DNA from: Tribonema minus
Taxonomy: Eukaryota; Sar; Xanthophyceae; Tribonematales; Tribonemataceae
NCBI GenBank assembly: GCA_017506865.1
Contig: JAFCMP010000038.1
Coordinates: 312,501-376,500, forward strand
Length of the DNA: 64,000 nt
Direction: 5' to 3'
Shown here: positions 60,375 to 64,000 of the stretch, in pieces
Position numbering within the stretch: position 1 is the stretch's first letter
Layout: every line of letters starts with the position of its first letter
The notes under the pieces: generated by a model
Database searches by the model: none
What the model saw: the letters and a program-made list of their open reading frames with translations, nothing else
What the model was told of the DNA's origin: nothing
Program-made: the position numbers and the translations under genes

Positions 60375-60908
60375 GGGCTTTTGACTCTCGGCAGCAGTGT
60401 TCATGGGCCTCCCGACCAGGTCGGCCATAATTGAAACGCTGCAGTAGATGGAGGAGACAATGCGCAGAGAGGACCGTGACCGATGGTGTGTACATATTCT
60501 TGGGCATCTCAAAGCGCCCGCAAATTCCATTTGATACATTGCGAGAGCGCGATGCTGAATGCTGCAGTGGCGATGCGCTAAGACGGATGCGATGCGGATA
60601 ACAAAGGAGCCTTGCAAGCACAGCGACAATGTCTAAACTTGAAACGAGCGAGGGATAATCCGTAAGACACTGCAGCTATCATGAGACACTGCAGCCATCA
60701 TGAGAACAAAAACATATTGTAGCGGCGAACACACCACCGCGCCACCGTGTTCAAGCAAAGCGGTGCACAAAGACAGTGCGCGACAGTGCGCGACAGCACT
60801 GTCAGCAATTTATGATCTCACGGAGTGCGTACCGCCCGCCCGCTGGTGTCGAATTTGTGCCTGCCTAATCTTCTACGTGTTTGTGGTTTGTTCCTACGCT
60901 TGATAAGC
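60375..60908. other. Intergenic, no gene recognised
   Basis: Only small direct repeats were noticed (GAGACACTGCAG with CATCATGAG, around 60663-60702; GCGCGACAGT around 60779-60798). The minus frames here are short and unconvincing. Confidence 0.4.
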
Positions 60909-62155
60909 CTAGGTCCGAACCCTTACCGCGTTATCGGAACTGCGAGAGAGCCCCCACATTTGTACACGCGTGATCGGTTGGGTGGTCGCCACTTCCCCTG
61001 ATAGAGCGCGGATCGATAAATCCCGCGTTCGTGAAAAGAAGCGTGAGTAGTGCCCAAACTGAGATACGCGCCTGACTCTGCCCCATTTTTGTGTGGGATC
61101 TGTTCTGGTGCGGTTCACCTCGTACTTTAGGTAAAGATACAGGCACATAGCCCAGTTCTTCACGGTATCCCTCCTTGGTTTTGCGCGACACGACAGGGCG
61201 TGGTGCACTTTTCTCTTTCTGATCTGCAGTTGTGTCAATTTCTTGTCCATTTATGACTGCATTGTTCAATGACTGTGCTTTACAGGTCCTTCAGTGGGTT
61301 GGTGTCTCTGCTGCAATTGCGAGGCTATGTCGATTCGCGGCTGATTTCTCTGTTGCAGCAGGAAACGGTGCTGCTGCAGGTTCTGATACAGTATCTGAAG
61401 GCGATGGTTTTGTTGCTGCAGCATTTGCTGCATGCAGTTGAAAGACAGTGTAGTGAGCGTCACAGGCACGTAAGCTGTTCCCGGCAGCTGCCCTGCATTT
61501 GCTGCACTTCTTCAAAAATGCCAGTAGGCGTCATTTGCTTGTTCGAGAGCCACAGCCTCAGTTGTTCCGGGTTGAGTGATTGCATACTGAACTGCTGCAA
61601 TGAAGAGCGCTCCCCATGCTGCTGCACTGCTTGCCCGGGAATGGGATCTGATGGCTGAGAGGTATTCGTTGAAGTTACCATGATATTGACCTGCAGGCAT
61701 AATGGCAATGTAGTAGCACTCTAGGAAGAGTGCCACCGACAGCGGCAGTGGGTTTCCTGTTGCGTTATCGTAGGAGTGCGATGGTGTGAAGTTCGCGTTG
61801 CCATTTGTGCGCAACACCATGATGTCGATGCCGTACAGTTCCTCAGGCTCGTCTCCCCGCACGTTTCCTCTCAGCATCTCCGACAGGTGGTTGCCTGTAG
61901 TACTGTGCCTCGACATCATGCCCGCTGACATCATGAGCACCGCCGCATCGCCTGTGGCGTGATATACCGCAACTTCACGTGCTGCGCGCAGGAAATTTGC
62001 TATCTGACTTCGAACCTCACCCAGCCGTGATGCTCAGGACTTCCATAGACATACCTGGCCACCGTCCTGAACCAGCACGCTCCATCCCCGCTCTCCTCCA
62101 CGAGGTAGTCCCCAGCTCGGTTGCCCTGCAGCAGCTGGCGTTCCATGCCGTTCAT
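60909..62155 (-). pseudogene. OTU-like cysteine protease gene with a frameshift
   Basis: The minus strand starts ATG 62155 (MNGMERQLLQGNRAGDYLVE). It then shows the OTU nucleophile motif SGDGACWFRTVARYVYG followed by PEHHG. The expected next helix (EVRSQIANFLRAAREVAVYH) is in another frame, so a 1-nt (or 4-nt) shift occurs near 62025. The frame then stays open to 61512: MLRGNVRGDEPEELYGIDIM, a Phe/Pro stretch, and LFLECYYIAIMPAG. In active OTU proteases the last motif has HY; here it is YY. Further Gln-rich frames (QQMLQQQNHRLQILYQNLQQ, 61469-61266) and a Lys-rich frame (61269-60909) may be downstream exons. OTU domains occur in host deubiquitinases and in some algal LINEs, so a transposon origin is possible. 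The shift could also be an assembly error. Confidence 0.5.
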
Positions 62156-63918
62156 TTTGCCGGGTGTTGAGCTGGGAAGGCTCCTTCGGCGCGTGCTGTT
62201 GTCGGTGCACTGCTTTTATTGCTTCGCGATGGTGCGCGACCACGATGTCTGAAAAGAAGCCGTGACGCAACGCGAGCACTCAAAACAGAGTCGCCGCTTA
62301 CTTCTTCTGTGAGCATGTGAACATAAAAATTCAACTCGGCACATGCTCTGCGAGGCACATGCATCGAGCAATTTCACAGCACATGTACGCTTAGTTGTTG
62401 CTGATTTCAACCTTCATTGCAGGAGGTGCTGTTATGGCAGGTACTCGTTAACGCGCTAGTGCTACCTATAGCACAACACTATATTGCTGCGACCGCTGTC
62501 TACTATCTACTACAGTAACTCACCCCTTGCCGCGTGTAGTAGCGCTTTTGTTGTTGTGCCCGTCAGCTGGCCTCGTGTGAGACAATGAACCGGGTGCCTT
62601 GACAACTCCACCCTCGCACAGAGCGTAACATGAGGTGATGACTTGCAGGCTGATGAGTTGCAGGCTGATGGTGCCTGTTCAAACCCAATGTGCAGGTTGT
62701 CACGGTAACGGTTTTTGCCCCTGCTCTGCATTGCATAAAAACATAATATAGTCCACAGTCGCGTTGTACAGCCGGCAAGAATGCTGTCTCACGCCATGCA
62801 GCCGGCAAGAATGCTGCCTCACCGAGACGGCGTCGCGTCAACGCATCGAGAAGCAGTCGCCATATCACGCGAGCCGTCACAGCTCTCATGTCACACTCTG
62901 AGCATGAAAAAAGCTAAAGTCAAATGTATCTATGGTCTCCAAGCATATAGTCTACATACATACCTTCATTGAACCGCGACATGTCCGAGGATACCACCAC
63001 AAACACCAGCCGCTGGCATCCTTCATATAGTGTTCCGACAGGCTGCGTATCGTCGCCTGCCCCCCCAAATCCCACATCACCACGCTCACGCGTCAATCTC
63101 CACCTGCCGGCGGTTACGCGTCGGATAACGGTCGTCAGCAGAAGCGGAAGTACAGGACCAAAGTGCGGCGGTGTTTTTGTACTTAAAGTTCACGGCTCTG
63201 GATCTGGAAGCCTCATCGGTGGTTATTTGCGGTGGGCCTGCAGCTCCGTTGTGTACAGGCTCGCGCTGTGACTCCGATCGGCCACGCACGCGCTGCGGCA
63301 GCTATGCCATAGTGGATGTGCATTAGCAGGGCCCGTGAACAATACGTTTGTTTGGTGCGGCACTTGCGCATGTCATTGATGGCAGTACAGGTGCTGCTCT
63401 GGGGCGCAGGCGCACGGAGACAGTGCTCAGAAATGTATTTTGCTACCGCTGCAAAAACTTTAGCGGGTCAGCCAGCAGTATGCGAGCCGCGCAGATTACT
63501 TACACAGGGTCAGATGAGTCCCTGGATGATTGTGTTCAACGCCATGAGTCTAATGTCGGGAGTACCTATTCATGCAGTGAAGCAGGTGCTGGGCCTCCAT
63601 CACTACCCCTACCGCTGCCCTGCAACGACACCGAAGTTGTTGCTCCAGACGTTGATGAACTAGCGCGAGACGACCACCGCCAACATCAACAACGCTCGAT
63701 CCAGGGCAGCGGTGCTGCCAAGCGTGTGCATAACAACATCTTGGACGGTTGAGGCGGTTTTTGTTTCAGTACCGCGGCGCCGCTCGCCTGCGTCACCTAG
63801 TATAACCGATTCTGCATGTCTCAGAGCATAGGTCTCATCAACCTCAGGCTGTCGCGTGCCCTGCTTCGTGTGCATTTTCCATTCGGTGTGCGTCACCGTT
63901 TCTGCATATCTTGCGTTT
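62156..63918. other. Intergenic region with small repeats and a short unassigned ORF
   Basis: A direct repeat GCCGGCAAGAATGCTG occurs at 62772 and 62802, and TTGCAGGCTGATG occurs twice at 62643-62670. A 134-codon plus frame (63348-63752) has a Cys pair (VFCYRCKNFSG) and an acidic middle but no recognisable fold. No minus-strand gene was identified. Confidence 0.3.
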
Positions 63919-64000
63919 CCTTAAGAGAGCCTAACCGTAATTCCGGCGGTTTTTCTTCGGTTCGCGAGCGCGCGCGCATTCTTTTTTCATATTTGACACT
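63919..64000. mobile_element. TIR DNA element family T, copy 3, left end at the window edge
   Basis: CCTTAAGAGAGCCTAACCGT, then AATTCCGGCGGTTTTTCTTC, and a GCGCGCGCGC palindrome copy the left end of the 56.5-kb element. The element continues beyond the window. Confidence 0.5.

Overview
This window is eukaryotic nuclear DNA. Three genes are split by many short introns with GT-AG borders that can be joined in frame, and the rest is largely retrotransposon and DNA-transposon sequence. The genes suggest a photosynthetic protist, most plausibly a green alga: a SUN-domain protein, a probable Sfi1-type centrin-binding protein, and a DDM1/LSH remodeler. Restriction-like-endonuclease LINE remnants and short interstitial TTAGGG/TTTAGGG-like motifs fit this. 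The species cannot be named from sequence alone. No rRNA, tRNA, CRISPR array or bacterial operon was recognised.

Layout. (1) 1-2408, minus: a GC-rich reading frame of about 800 codons that runs off the window edge. It has a Cys cluster followed by a coiled coil, and looks like ORF1/gag of a non-LTR retrotransposon. (2) 2739-9300, plus: a complete SUN-domain gene (10 exons, 488 codons). One intron carries a 586-bp non-autonomous DNA transposon with perfect terminal inverted repeats and a 10-bp target duplication. (3) about 20606-9513, minus: a multi-exon Sfi1-like gene converging on the SUN gene. (4) 23009-36246, plus: a complete 18-exon DDM1/LSH (HELLS) SNF2 remodeler of 731 codons. Its introns hold a LINE fragment, another dispersed repeat with telomere-like units, and a TIR element. 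(5) 37.0-60.4 kb: a transposon-rich block. It holds a nested restriction-like-endonuclease ORF, three copies of a 5'-end repeat, and a pair of very large Gly/Ser/Thr/Ala-rich gag-like ORFs in opposite orientation. One of these is intact (1124 aa); the other is broken by nonsense codons. (6) 60.4-64 kb: a decayed OTU-protease-like gene and the start of another copy of a TIR element at the very edge.

How it fits together. SUN and Sfi1-like proteins act at the nuclear envelope and at centrin-containing microtubule-organising structures respectively, so their tail-to-tail placement is suggestive but not proof of co-function. DDM1/LSH proteins silence transposons in plants and animals, and this copy sits inside and beside transposon sequence. 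The most novel material is the family of large ORF1-like proteins. They share a 5' leader rich in TTCAA/TTGAA palindromes and a duplicated conserved N-terminal module that I could not assign to a known family.
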